Of a stretch of 64,000 nt of DNA, positions 50,880-58,938 are shown piece after piece (position 1 is the first letter of the stretch; every line of letters starts with the position of its first letter). The translations under genes were made by a program, and so were the position numbers. Source of the stretch: CAYSEW01 sp964430245 (GTDB taxonomy: Bacteria; Bacteroidota; Bacteroidia; Flavobacteriales_D; Parvicellaceae). The notes under the pieces are model-generated. The model was not told the origin of the DNA. It searched no databases and saw nothing but the letters and a program-made list of their open reading frames with translations. The DNA lies in the NCBI GenBank assembly GCA_964430245.1, contig CAYSEW010000007.1, forward strand, positions 1 to 64,000. The letters run 5' to 3'.

Positions 50880-51439
50880 TTTTTATTAATAAGGATTAAT
50901 TTGAGGTTTCTTTTGCCATTTTGAAGCTCACTTTTTACTTTTTTGATGTCCCATCCTGTTTCATCAGTAATTTGAGCATAGGATTTTTCATTTAAATAAA
51001 ACAGTTTAATAGCTCTTTGCTGATCTGGTTTTAGTTTGTTAACTGCTTTTTCAATTTCATTTAATTGAACTTCTTTATTTATTTTTTCATTGATCTCATC
51101 TTCATTTTCTTGGATGTTTTGAAAAACAGCTATGTTAACTTCATCATTTTTATTTTTCCTTAATTTCATTAAGCAATGATTCTTTGTGCAGCTGTAAAGC
51201 CAGGATTTAGGATATGTTATTTCACTCGTGGTCATGTCTTTCATTGCTTTTTCAAAAATCTGCATAGTGGCGTCTTCAGCTTCTTCTTTATTTTTAAGGT
51301 ATTTAAGACAGACTCCAAATACCAGGTGGGAATATCTATTAAAAATCTGTCCATAATACTTTATATTTTTTGATTTTTGATAGCGAACTACTAATTCTTT
51401 ATCTGATAGTTGGTCAATATTTTCATGTTTAAATAGCAA
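50876..51439 (-). CDS. RNA polymerase sigma-70 family (ECF-like) sigma factor
   Basis: A 187-residue sigma factor with region 2 (IFNRYSHLVFGVCLKYLKNKEEAEDATMQIFEKAM, then SWLYSCTKNHCLMKLRK) and region 4 (LKPDQQRAIKLFYLNEKSYAQITDETGWDIKKVKSELQNGKRNL). The start is a TTG at 51439: the frame is open back to the preceding gene's stop, yet contains no ATG, so the exact start is uncertain. It is 51 nt after the TonB-plug gene and overlaps the membrane TPR gene by 4 nt. The three-gene unit looks like a surface-signal to transcription module, by analogy to FecA-FecI-FecR, but unproven. Confidence 0.85.
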   Translation of the reverse strand: MLFKHENIDQLSDKELVVRYQKSKNIKYYGQIFNRYSHLVFGVCLKYLKNKEEAEDATMQIFEKAMKDMTTSEITYPKSWLYSCTKNHCLMKLRKNKNDEVNIAVFQNIQENEDEINEKINKEVQLNEIEKAVNKLKPDQQRAIKLFYLNEKSYAQITDETGWDIKKVKSELQNGKRNLKLILINKK

Positions 51440-51490
51440 TCTATAATAAAGGTCGTTATTTGAATTGTAGATATCAAAAGATATTGGTTT

Positions 51491-52225
51491 TTAATATTCG
51501 CCAAGTGCTATAGCCGCTTTTCTTTCTCTGTATAAGTCGAAAAAGCTTTTAGTTTGAAGTATTACAACACCACCTGTAACATCACCATACATAGCTGGCA
51601 CACCTCCTGTATATACAGTTAGTGACTGAATGGCACTACCTGGAACGCCTTGCAAGTTCTTTGTTTTAACTCCATCTACAAAATACTGAACAGCATCACT
51701 TCTAGAACCTCTTATATACACCTCTCCATTACCACCTACTGCAATTCCCGGAGCAGCAATTTGTAATAGTGTAGCTGGATCTCTTAGAGCAGGGCTATGC
51801 TTTAATTCTTTGGCGTCAATAATGTTGGCAGTTGGGTTTTCAGGATCAATCAAATCTATTCCGTTAGTTTCAACAGTATATGAAGGTAATGTGTCATTGG
51901 TGTGTTCAACTAAGAATTGAGCATCCAAGAATTTTATTTTGTTGGGTTGCACCTTAACAGATGTTATTTTCTTTGTTTGCATACCCATGAATGAAATAGT
52001 TACAGTATAAGTGCCAGGATCCAATGGTTTAATGGTGAATTTACCATCATAATCAGTTGCCTCTCCAATTTTAGTATTTCCTACTTCTACATATACACTT
52101 GCGCCTGGAACAGGGGAAAGGTCATCTTTAAAAAATACTTTTCCTTTAATCTCCCCTGGAGTGTTTTGAGAGAAAAGAGTGGTACTAAATAAGAGGATGA
52201 TTAATAGATTGATTTGCTTTTTCAT
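51491..52225 (-). CDS. Barrel-less TonB plug protein with carboxypeptidase-like regulatory domain
   Basis: A 244-residue exported protein: signal peptide (1-19), a carboxypeptidase-regulatory-like beta-sandwich (about 24-110, GEIKGKVFFKDDLSPVPGASVYVE through YTVTISFMGMQTKKI) and a TonB-receptor plug domain (about 130-230, with EVYIRGSRSDAVQYFVDGVKTKNLQGVPGSAIQSLTVYTGGVPAMYGDVTGGVVILQ). It ends with IALGEY and has no outer-membrane barrel, though the domain order is that of SusC-type receptors. It could be a free plug acting as a soluble partner or signalling subunit, or a stable truncation. No barrel sequence was found downstream. It precedes the sigma factor on the same strand. Confidence 0.8.
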   Translation of the reverse strand: MKKQINLLIILLFSTTLFSQNTPGEIKGKVFFKDDLSPVPGASVYVEVGNTKIGEATDYDGKFTIKPLDPGTYTVTISFMGMQTKKITSVKVQPNKIKFLDAQFLVEHTNDTLPSYTVETNGIDLIDPENPTANIIDAKELKHSPALRDPATLLQIAAPGIAVGGNGEVYIRGSRSDAVQYFVDGVKTKNLQGVPGSAIQSLTVYTGGVPAMYGDVTGGVVILQTKSFFDLYRERKAAIALGEY

Positions 52226-52277
52226 AGTTGTAATTTTTATGGTTTGTTATTTAGATGCACGATATAAAAAATTCCAT

Positions 52278-52304
52278 AAAAAAAGCCGCATTATTTAATG
52301 CGGC
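52278..52304 (-). terminator. Terminator of the receptor-DUF5689-cupredoxin operon
   Basis: On the minus strand GCCGCATT / AATGCGGC (8 bp, ATAA-type loop) followed by a T-run, about 25 nt after the stop at 52329. It separates this operon from the plug-sigma-TPR unit. Confidence 0.88.
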
Positions 52305-52328
52305 CTCAGTAGATCAAAATATTTTATG

Positions 52329-53987
52329 TTATTGAATCAATAACTTTTTAACATGTTCTCCTATGTTTAGGATGTAATTTCCTTTAGAAAAATTTTGAAG
52401 ATCAATTATATGATTTCCTTTAGCGAAATTTTTATTATAACAAGTTTTCCCCGAAAGATCTGTAATTTTAATGGTAGCATCCATTTGTAATTCCATATTT
52501 AATAAATCTTTAGCTGGGTTAGGATAATAGCTAAAACGAACTAAATCATTTTCTCCAATAGTTGTTATTTCATCAATATCATCTATATCTCTTGGGAGTA
52601 TCTTAAAGTTACTGAAGCTATAATCTACAAGCCCTGTTACATTGTATATATTATTTAGTGTAGGTGTAAAAGGGAAGAAAAAATCATCCACATTACAAGG
52701 ACCAGATCCATCATTAATAATCCATTCTCCAAAACCTGCATTGTCATTGGTGCAAGTAGCAGTGTTAACGGTTACCAGACAACCTTCATATTCTTCACTT
52801 GCTGCTTGTAATGAAGAAACGAGGTTTGAAGAATATGTATTTCCTGAAGAAACAATTACTAGAGTATTTACATTTTTTAATTCAGTTAAATTGAAATATT
52901 CATCTACTTCACAACTAATTGTGATAGAGTCTCCTTCTGTTACATTAGATAATGTATCATATACATATATGCCACTCCATTCTCCCTCTCCACTTTGTAA
53001 ATAATAAGTGTTGTCTGCTCTTACATAAGTTACAATTCCTCCAGTATTTATTTGCTGGCCCATATAAGGTGAATCTGCTGGATTTGCAGTAGTGAATTGA
53101 ATATCATAAATAGAAACTGTTGTAGGGTTAGCGCCTCCTTCAGAAATAAGAATATCATCTATTTCATAAGTGCTTCCATCAGAAGCTCCTCCCGTATATT
53201 GAAAAGCTATAGTTGTTGTGCTTGGAGAAGAAGATATAAAAGGACTAAGATCTAAATTTCCAGAATTGACAAAATTCCAGCTAGAAATATCCGAATCCAT
53301 GTTCAATTGAGCAGTAATATCAGTCCATGATGGTGCGCTAACTGTTTGAACTATAATAGTACCAGTCATGCCAAAACTAGCATGGGGGTCACATTGAAAT
53401 TCATAAGTGCCTGCAACAGTGAAAACAAATTGATAAGTCCAACCGGATCCGACAGAATTTCCAAAACTCTGAGGGTTGTTGGGAAAGGTAGTTGTAGTCC
53501 CATTTACATTATGACTTCCACTTGTGTTAATCCAGGTAACGGTGTCGCCCACATTAATAGTAATACTAGAAGGACTCCATGAAGTTCCAGCTGTAGAAAT
53601 TGTATAATTAGCTGGAGTTACTGTGATGTAATCTGTTGAGATATATACTTTAAGGTCATCACCAGCAAATCTTTTTACATTTTCAAAATTAAGCTGTGGA
53701 GTTGATGCAGTTGAAAGGTCGATCAAAGGACTGATTAACCAGGTTTCCATTGGACTATTTGTTGCAGATGTAGCGTTGTAATTAGAAACTTTCGCAAACG
53801 CATCACCGCTAAAATCGTCATGATACCAATCATAACCATCTGGATGTGCTGTAATGATTTCAGTATTCCAAGCGTTATTTTGAGTTAATGATCCTCCTGA
53901 AGGTTCAAAATCTTCAGTGAAATAGGTTTGAGCTGAAATTCCATAAAATAGGAATAAGCTAACTAAAATAGTAAGGGTGTTTTTCAT
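52329..53987 (-). CDS. Secreted multi-domain protein: jellyroll split by a cupredoxin, OB-fold, type IX sorting tail
   Basis: A 552-residue exported protein. After the signal peptide (1-20) a choice-of-anchor-J-like jellyroll begins (FTEDFE ... TWLISPLIDLS ... YISTDY, residues 21-120). A plastocyanin-like domain interrupts it (about 121-214) with the type-1 copper ligands His159, Cys199, His202 and Met207. The jellyroll resumes (217-283, SSWNFVNSGNLDLSPFIS to EIDDILISE). An OB-fold domain follows (about 290-455, SIYDIQFTT to LVDYSFSNFKILPRDID), as in secreted nucleases, then a type IX sorting tail (FSYYPNPAKDLLNM to HVKKLLIQ). It is last in an operon with a TonB receptor and a DUF5689 lipoprotein. 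Enzyme activity unknown. Confidence 0.8.
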   Translation of the reverse strand: MKNTLTILVSLFLFYGISAQTYFTEDFEPSGGSLTQNNAWNTEIITAHPDGYDWYHDDFSGDAFAKVSNYNATSATNSPMETWLISPLIDLSTASTPQLNFENVKRFAGDDLKVYISTDYITVTPANYTISTAGTSWSPSSITINVGDTVTWINTSGSHNVNGTTTTFPNNPQSFGNSVGSGWTYQFVFTVAGTYEFQCDPHASFGMTGTIIVQTVSAPSWTDITAQLNMDSDISSWNFVNSGNLDLSPFISSSPSTTTIAFQYTGGASDGSTYEIDDILISEGGANPTTVSIYDIQFTTANPADSPYMGQQINTGGIVTYVRADNTYYLQSGEGEWSGIYVYDTLSNVTEGDSITISCEVDEYFNLTELKNVNTLVIVSSGNTYSSNLVSSLQAASEEYEGCLVTVNTATCTNDNAGFGEWIINDGSGPCNVDDFFFPFTPTLNNIYNVTGLVDYSFSNFKILPRDIDDIDEITTIGENDLVRFSYYPNPAKDLLNMELQMDATIKITDLSGKTCYNKNFAKGNHIIDLQNFSKGNYILNIGEHVKKLLIQ

Positions 53988-53998
53988 GTTTTTTTATT

Positions 53999-55246
53999 TT
54001 ATTCTTGAATTATAATATCATCTACTTCCCATGTGCTGCCGTCACTTGAGCTTCCTATGTATTTATACGCAACATAAGTATTTGCTGAAATATATGGCTG
54101 TAAATTAACATTACCTGAATTGACCCAAGAGAAAAAACCAGTTGATAAGGTAAAGGATTCTTGAAGCCATGTTGCTGTTGAGGGAGCACTTGTGCCATCG
54201 TAGTCTGTTGATACATAAAGCTCTAAAGGGTCACCAAGATAGCTATATGCATTTTCAAAATTCAAATAAGGATTAGTAGTTGAAGAAAGGTCAATGGCAG
54301 GTGAAATTAGCCAGGTTTCACAAGGGTCATTCCCAGAGCCGTTGTAGTTAGAAATACTTCCATATGGGTCTGGAGCTCCTCCTGCTGTTGAGGTTTCCCA
54401 ACTAATAGAACCAGAAACATTATAATTGGTCCATCCTCCTGAAGTTACAGATCCATCATCAAAATTCTTACTTAATATAGCACCTGATCCACCTCCTCCT
54501 GTGCACCTGGTATTAGTAAAATCAACTTCATTAATGTCTCTAATGTAAAGCTGAATATCAGAACCGAAAACGCCAACTATTGCAATAATAGATCCATTAT
54601 CTGAAGGAAGTGTGTTGTCTGCAAAATTAGCGTATCCACTTGTTCTTACTAAAATAGTATTGCCACTGCAGTCAGTAAGTGTTCTGTTTTCACTGAATTG
54701 ATTAATGGCATCGGCATAGCTATATCCTAGCTCAGCACTTATAAATTCAACATCATTTAATTGTACTAAATAACCCTGAAGTGCAGGAGAGATCTGATTT
54801 ACGGAATAAGTTGTTGGTGTAATGTGTTTTTGAGTAGCCTGTTTTACAATATTTTTGTCTACATCTACAGAGTCAATCTGTATCATTCCACTATATTCAC
54901 TAAGAACAGTTCCATTTAAATTAATCCTTATAGAATCACCAATATACAAACCTCCAGATGCTAATAACCTTAAACGAATTGCACCAGATGCATCTTGTAT
55001 GTAAGCTTCTTTGTAAAAGTTCCCATCAGTTTCTTCAGTGGTTACATTTGCGTAAATATTATAATCTTCTGTAATAGAAAGATCAGTACCGGTATACATA
55101 GCTTTAAGATCTGCAATAGTAATAACACTTCCTTCAGGAATTTGTGTTATTGGCGGCTCATCATATTTTTTTCTGCAAGAAACATGGATCAAGACCGTAC
55201 TAATAATAAAAATAGATGATAAAATTTTAATGTTATTATGTTTCAT
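53999..55246 (-). CDS. DUF5689 surface lipoprotein with choice-of-anchor-J domain
   Basis: A 415-residue lipoprotein: lipobox HVSC (Cys24), then a DUF5689 domain of OB-like fold (about 38-230, VITIADLKAMYTG to YIRDINEVDF), a Gly-rich hinge (TRCTGGGGSGAILS), and a C-terminal jellyroll (about 255-415, KNFDDGSVTSGGW to DGSTWEVDDIIIQE). The jellyroll matches the one in the next gene, without the cupredoxin insertion. It starts 5 nt after the TonB receptor gene, the position that SusD-like lipoproteins hold beside SusC, so it is plausibly the surface ligand-binding partner of that receptor. That is inference; DUF5689 has no established ligand. Confidence 0.8.
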   Translation of the reverse strand: MKHNNIKILSSIFIISTVLIHVSCRKKYDEPPITQIPEGSVITIADLKAMYTGTDLSITEDYNIYANVTTEETDGNFYKEAYIQDASGAIRLRLLASGGLYIGDSIRINLNGTVLSEYSGMIQIDSVDVDKNIVKQATQKHITPTTYSVNQISPALQGYLVQLNDVEFISAELGYSYADAINQFSENRTLTDCSGNTILVRTSGYANFADNTLPSDNGSIIAIVGVFGSDIQLYIRDINEVDFTNTRCTGGGGSGAILSKNFDDGSVTSGGWTNYNVSGSISWETSTAGGAPDPYGSISNYNGSGNDPCETWLISPAIDLSSTTNPYLNFENAYSYLGDPLELYVSTDYDGTSAPSTATWLQESFTLSTGFFSWVNSGNVNLQPYISANTYVAYKYIGSSSDGSTWEVDDIIIQE

Positions 55247-55251
55247 ATTTT

Positions 55252-57789
55252 TTAAAATAAATAGCTGAGCATGGCAAAATAAGTAAGGCCATACATGTAT
55301 CCATATTTATTAGGAAACCGGCCTATATCTGCAATGTCATATCTAAGTTGTTCAAATCCACCAGTTCTAAAACTGGTATTGTTCAGTACATTATTAATAT
55401 TAATATTCAATCTTATATAAGAGTTGTACTTGTAAATTTTCCAGCTTTTTCCTCCATAAATATTCAATGTAAACCCATTCTCCAATTGCTCAGGAGCTAG
55501 AATGTTCTCTATTTGAGGGTCTCCAATTGCATATGACGTAAGGGCTTCTTCGGTTCTTCTGTCTGGATTGGGACCGAGAAAAATATCTGCAAAGTAATTG
55601 ATGTTAGCACCTGCATACCAATATTTAGGTGCATTGTATTTGATTCCGAATGAAGAAGCAGTTTGAGGCATTCCTCCAATTTTATAATTTTTTAAATAGA
55701 TGATTTTGTTCTCTGCAATTATTTCTTGAGAATTATCTCTTGTGATTGTGGCGATAGGACGAGAATTGTATAAGTAATCACCTATTGTGAAAGCTCCATT
55801 GACTTGCCATGAAGAAGTAATGTTTGCTTGAATTCCAAATTCAATTCCTGTAAAAAGCTGATCGACATTGGTCATCATGTAATTGACAAAAGTCCTGTAC
55901 TCATCATGGTAAAAGGAACGTGCCCATGTTTGATCATTGACTTGAGTGTAAAATCCAGTAATTCTTCCTTTTATATTAGGTAGTCTGAATATATAGCTTG
56001 CATCAGCTGAAATAATTTCAGTACTTTCTAAATTAGGAACGATCTGATCTCGAGTTCTTGGTGAAACATATGCATTTCTTGCAAAAGGAGCTTTAGTACT
56101 ATAAATACTATTAATGGAAATTAAATGTCTTCCTGTTATTTTATAAAGTAAGCCAATTTTAGCTCCAAAATTGGTAAAGTTATTTTTTTCAGATTCGCCT
56201 AAAGAATTATCAGGAAATCTTCCATTTTGCATTTTTCCATCTCTCCAGAAGGTGGTGTTTGATCCTGTTAGACCAACATAGGCCTCTATTTTACGAGAAG
56301 TGTAATCTAATTGAGTGAAAAGTTCATATTTATTAATATGAAGATCATAATCATATCCAAACTTCTCTCCATTTTCTATTACATTGTTTGTGTTCTGTAA
56401 ATCGTTTTGGGCCGCATTTTCATCTTCGAAATCTTGTTCTGCAAATTGATCTACATCTATCCAGAAATCACCTCCTAAAAGGTCGTCCATCAATTTATAA
56501 TTATGACTAGTGTAATTATCTATATTGATCCCAGCAGTTAAATAGAAATGGTCATTAATGTTGTTATTATAAAAAGAGTAGATCCCAAATTGTCTTGGAT
56601 CTAATCTATATTCTTCAATAATATATTTGGATCGATTTCCTGTAATAGATTCTCCTGCTAATCCATTGGCGTTGTTTATTGTGTATAGGTTTTTGTAGTT
56701 GGCATTATATAAGCCATCCCAATCTATTTGGGAAATTGTAGCATTTTGAGATTCCCAATCATTAGTCACTTGTGCCATCATTGTTGGATCATCAATATAA
56801 TAGCTAGGAAGGTATTTGTAATAATCAGGTCTTGGATCTTTAGCGTCATACCAATTTAAATTGGTGTTTCCTGTTCTTCCGAAAACAGAATATGCTGTAG
56901 TTGATATTTTTGATTGGTCATTAATTTTCCAATAGTGAGAAAGAGAAACGTATGGTTTATGATTATCTCTAATTCTTGCGTTCCTTTTTTTCTGAGTACC
57001 ATCAGATTGTGTTTGGTAACCCCAATAAGGATTGTAAAAATTATCTCCTGTAAGGTCATATGTTTCTTGTATAGCAATTCCTTGTCTTCCTTGAACAGTT
57101 GGAGCAGCAAATCCAGCTAGACTTAAACTATGAGAACTATTTATTCTTTTTTCAATTGCAAGTAAATAGCTCATAGCATTATAATAGGTGCCAGAAACAT
57201 ATCCTTCATCAGACCATCTTGATGAAAAACAAGAAGAGAAAGCCCATCCTTTTTTTGTTAACCCAGAATTATAAGAATACATTAATCTATTTCTATAAGC
57301 TCTGTTGGTTGATGAATAGGAGATGCGATGTCCTTTTCTTTTATCAGTAGGTCTTAATGAGATAAATGAATATCCTCCTACACCACCAAATGTTTTATGA
57401 GATGAGGAAATCCCATTTCTTACTTCTGGGTATCGAGTCATGTCATTTAAACCTCCCCAGTAACTCCATATAGCCCAACCATTTTCAGGATCATTAACTG
57501 GAATGCCATTAAGCAATAATGAGGTGTGTTCGGAACTATATCCTCTAAATCTGAACCTTGCAGCACTGAAATTGAACCCTGCTTGAGAAGTATAAACATC
57601 TCTTGAAGATTGAAGAAGCCCGCTTACATCTTGTGATTGAGAATCATTTTCTAATAGATCTGCTCCAGTTGTAAAAACTGGAATAAGATTTGATAAAGAA
57701 TCATTAATTGCCGTTGAATCTGTTTGACCTTGGACGGATAAACATGTTATTAAGAAAGAGAAATAAAATATTTTTTTAATGAACTTCAT
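55252..57789 (-). CDS. TonB-dependent outer-membrane receptor
   Basis: An 845-residue receptor: signal peptide (1-21, ending SVQGQ), a short N-terminal segment with NLIPVFTTGADLL that may hold the TonB box, a plug domain (about 50-160, RFRFRGYSSEHTSLLLNGIPVNDPENGWAIWSYWGGL), then a beta-barrel to the C-terminal aromatic end (YGLTYFAMLSYLF). It lacks the carboxypeptidase-regulatory domain typical of SusC, so it is not a classical SusC. It heads the operon with the DUF5689 lipoprotein and the cupredoxin/OB protein, and is divergent from two secreted EEP proteins, suggesting uptake of products released by them. Ligand unknown. Confidence 0.88.
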   Translation of the reverse strand: MKFIKKIFYFSFLITCLSVQGQTDSTAINDSLSNLIPVFTTGADLLENDSQSQDVSGLLQSSRDVYTSQAGFNFSAARFRFRGYSSEHTSLLLNGIPVNDPENGWAIWSYWGGLNDMTRYPEVRNGISSSHKTFGGVGGYSFISLRPTDKRKGHRISYSSTNRAYRNRLMYSYNSGLTKKGWAFSSCFSSRWSDEGYVSGTYYNAMSYLLAIEKRINSSHSLSLAGFAAPTVQGRQGIAIQETYDLTGDNFYNPYWGYQTQSDGTQKKRNARIRDNHKPYVSLSHYWKINDQSKISTTAYSVFGRTGNTNLNWYDAKDPRPDYYKYLPSYYIDDPTMMAQVTNDWESQNATISQIDWDGLYNANYKNLYTINNANGLAGESITGNRSKYIIEEYRLDPRQFGIYSFYNNNINDHFYLTAGINIDNYTSHNYKLMDDLLGGDFWIDVDQFAEQDFEDENAAQNDLQNTNNVIENGEKFGYDYDLHINKYELFTQLDYTSRKIEAYVGLTGSNTTFWRDGKMQNGRFPDNSLGESEKNNFTNFGAKIGLLYKITGRHLISINSIYSTKAPFARNAYVSPRTRDQIVPNLESTEIISADASYIFRLPNIKGRITGFYTQVNDQTWARSFYHDEYRTFVNYMMTNVDQLFTGIEFGIQANITSSWQVNGAFTIGDYLYNSRPIATITRDNSQEIIAENKIIYLKNYKIGGMPQTASSFGIKYNAPKYWYAGANINYFADIFLGPNPDRRTEEALTSYAIGDPQIENILAPEQLENGFTLNIYGGKSWKIYKYNSYIRLNININNVLNNTSFRTGGFEQLRYDIADIGRFPNKYGYMYGLTYFAMLSYLF

Positions 57790-57805
57790 ATTAGTTAAAA
57801 CAATA

Positions 57806-57830
57806 TATATTTGTTATGCAAACATAACAA
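57806..57830. promoter_or_regulatory. Divergent promoter elements overlapping a perfect palindrome
   Basis: In the 78-bp gap between the receptor and the EEP genes, TATATTTG (57806-57813, plus) and TATGTTTG (57826-57819, minus) are exact TAnnTTTG matches facing opposite ways. They overlap an inverted repeat TTGTTATG-CAAA-CATAACAA (57811-57830) with 8-bp perfect arms. A factor bound there could control both operons. -33 elements are unclear. Confidence 0.55.
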
Positions 57831-57867
57831 CGGAAAACAAAATTAATATAATAACAATATCTTTTAC

Positions 57868-58938
57868 GTGAGCTACTTTAAATCTTCATTATTGTTTTTT
57901 TACTTTTTTATTTCATGTATTATATACAGTCAGGAGCTTGATAATAATAAACAATATGAAGTTGCTTGTTTTGGTTTTTATAACCTTGAAAATTTATTTG
58001 ACACTATAATTGATCCTGATACTAATAAGATATTACAGGATGATTTTTCTCCCCATAGTCAAAAGCAGTGGAATACTAAGAAATATTTTCATAAGCTAAA
58101 TAATATGGCTGATGTGATCAGTCAATTAGGGGTTACTTCTTTTTCCCCAGATGGTGTGTCCGTTCTTGGTGTATGTGAAATAGAAAATAAAAATGTTTTA
58201 GAAGACCTAGTCGCTAATAAAAAGATAAAGAATAGAAACTATCAAATAGTACATCACGAAGGGCCAGATCGTAGAGGAATTGATTGTGGATTATTATATA
58301 ACCCTAAATACTTTACTGTTGAATCAAGTAAATCTTTTAGATTGAAGATGCCAGATGATCCTGATTTTGCTTCAAGAGATCAACTCTTGGTTACAGGTGA
58401 ATATTCTGGTGAAAGAGTTCATTTTATAGTATTACACTGGCCATCAAGAAGGGGAGGGGAAAAGAAAAGTAGACCCAAAAGAATTCAAGCAGCTATCCTA
58501 TCAAAATCTATAGTGGATTCTATCCTTAAAACTGAAACTGATGCTAAAGTTATTATAATGGGAGACTTGAATGATGATCCAATTTCACCTAGTGTCAAAG
58601 AATTTCTAAAAGCTAAAGGTGAGACAAGCAACTTTAAAGATGGAGAGATGTTTAATTGTATGATGAGACATTTTAAAAATGGGATTGGCACATTGGCTTA
58701 CAGAGATAATTGGAATCTTTTTGATCAGTTTGTTTTAACACCATCCTTAATTGCTCAAAATAGTTCCTATAAATCCTTTAAATTTTATACTTCAAAAATT
58801 TACAACAAGGAGTTTTTGAAGAACCAAGAAGGAAATTTCAGAGGCTATCCTTATAGAACTTATGTTGGCTCTACTTTTATGGGGGGATATAGTGATCATT
58901 TTCCGGTATATGTACTACTTGTAAAAGAAATCGAATGA
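57868..58938 (+). CDS. Secreted endonuclease/exonuclease/phosphatase (EEP) family protein
   Basis: A 356-residue exported protein: signal peptide (1-21) then a single EEP domain. Active-site pieces: GFYNLENLFDT, VCEIEN (metal-binding Glu), VLHWPSRRGGE (catalytic His-like), MGDLNDDP (Asp and Asn) and the final SDHFPV (Asp-His). The fold covers DNase I-like nucleases and phosphodiesterases or phosphatases; the NLENLFDT form is frequent in Bacteroidota secreted members. The start is GTG at 57868, the only start before the signal peptide. It overlaps the second EEP gene by 4 nt and lies opposite a TonB receptor operon. Confidence 0.87.
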   Translation: MSYFKSSLLFFYFFISCIIYSQELDNNKQYEVACFGFYNLENLFDTIIDPDTNKILQDDFSPHSQKQWNTKKYFHKLNNMADVISQLGVTSFSPDGVSVLGVCEIENKNVLEDLVANKKIKNRNYQIVHHEGPDRRGIDCGLLYNPKYFTVESSKSFRLKMPDDPDFASRDQLLVTGEYSGERVHFIVLHWPSRRGGEKKSRPKRIQAAILSKSIVDSILKTETDAKVIIMGDLNDDPISPSVKEFLKAKGETSNFKDGEMFNCMMRHFKNGIGTLAYRDNWNLFDQFVLTPSLIAQNSSYKSFKFYTSKIYNKEFLKNQEGNFRGYPYRTYVGSTFMGGYSDHFPVYVLLVKEIE

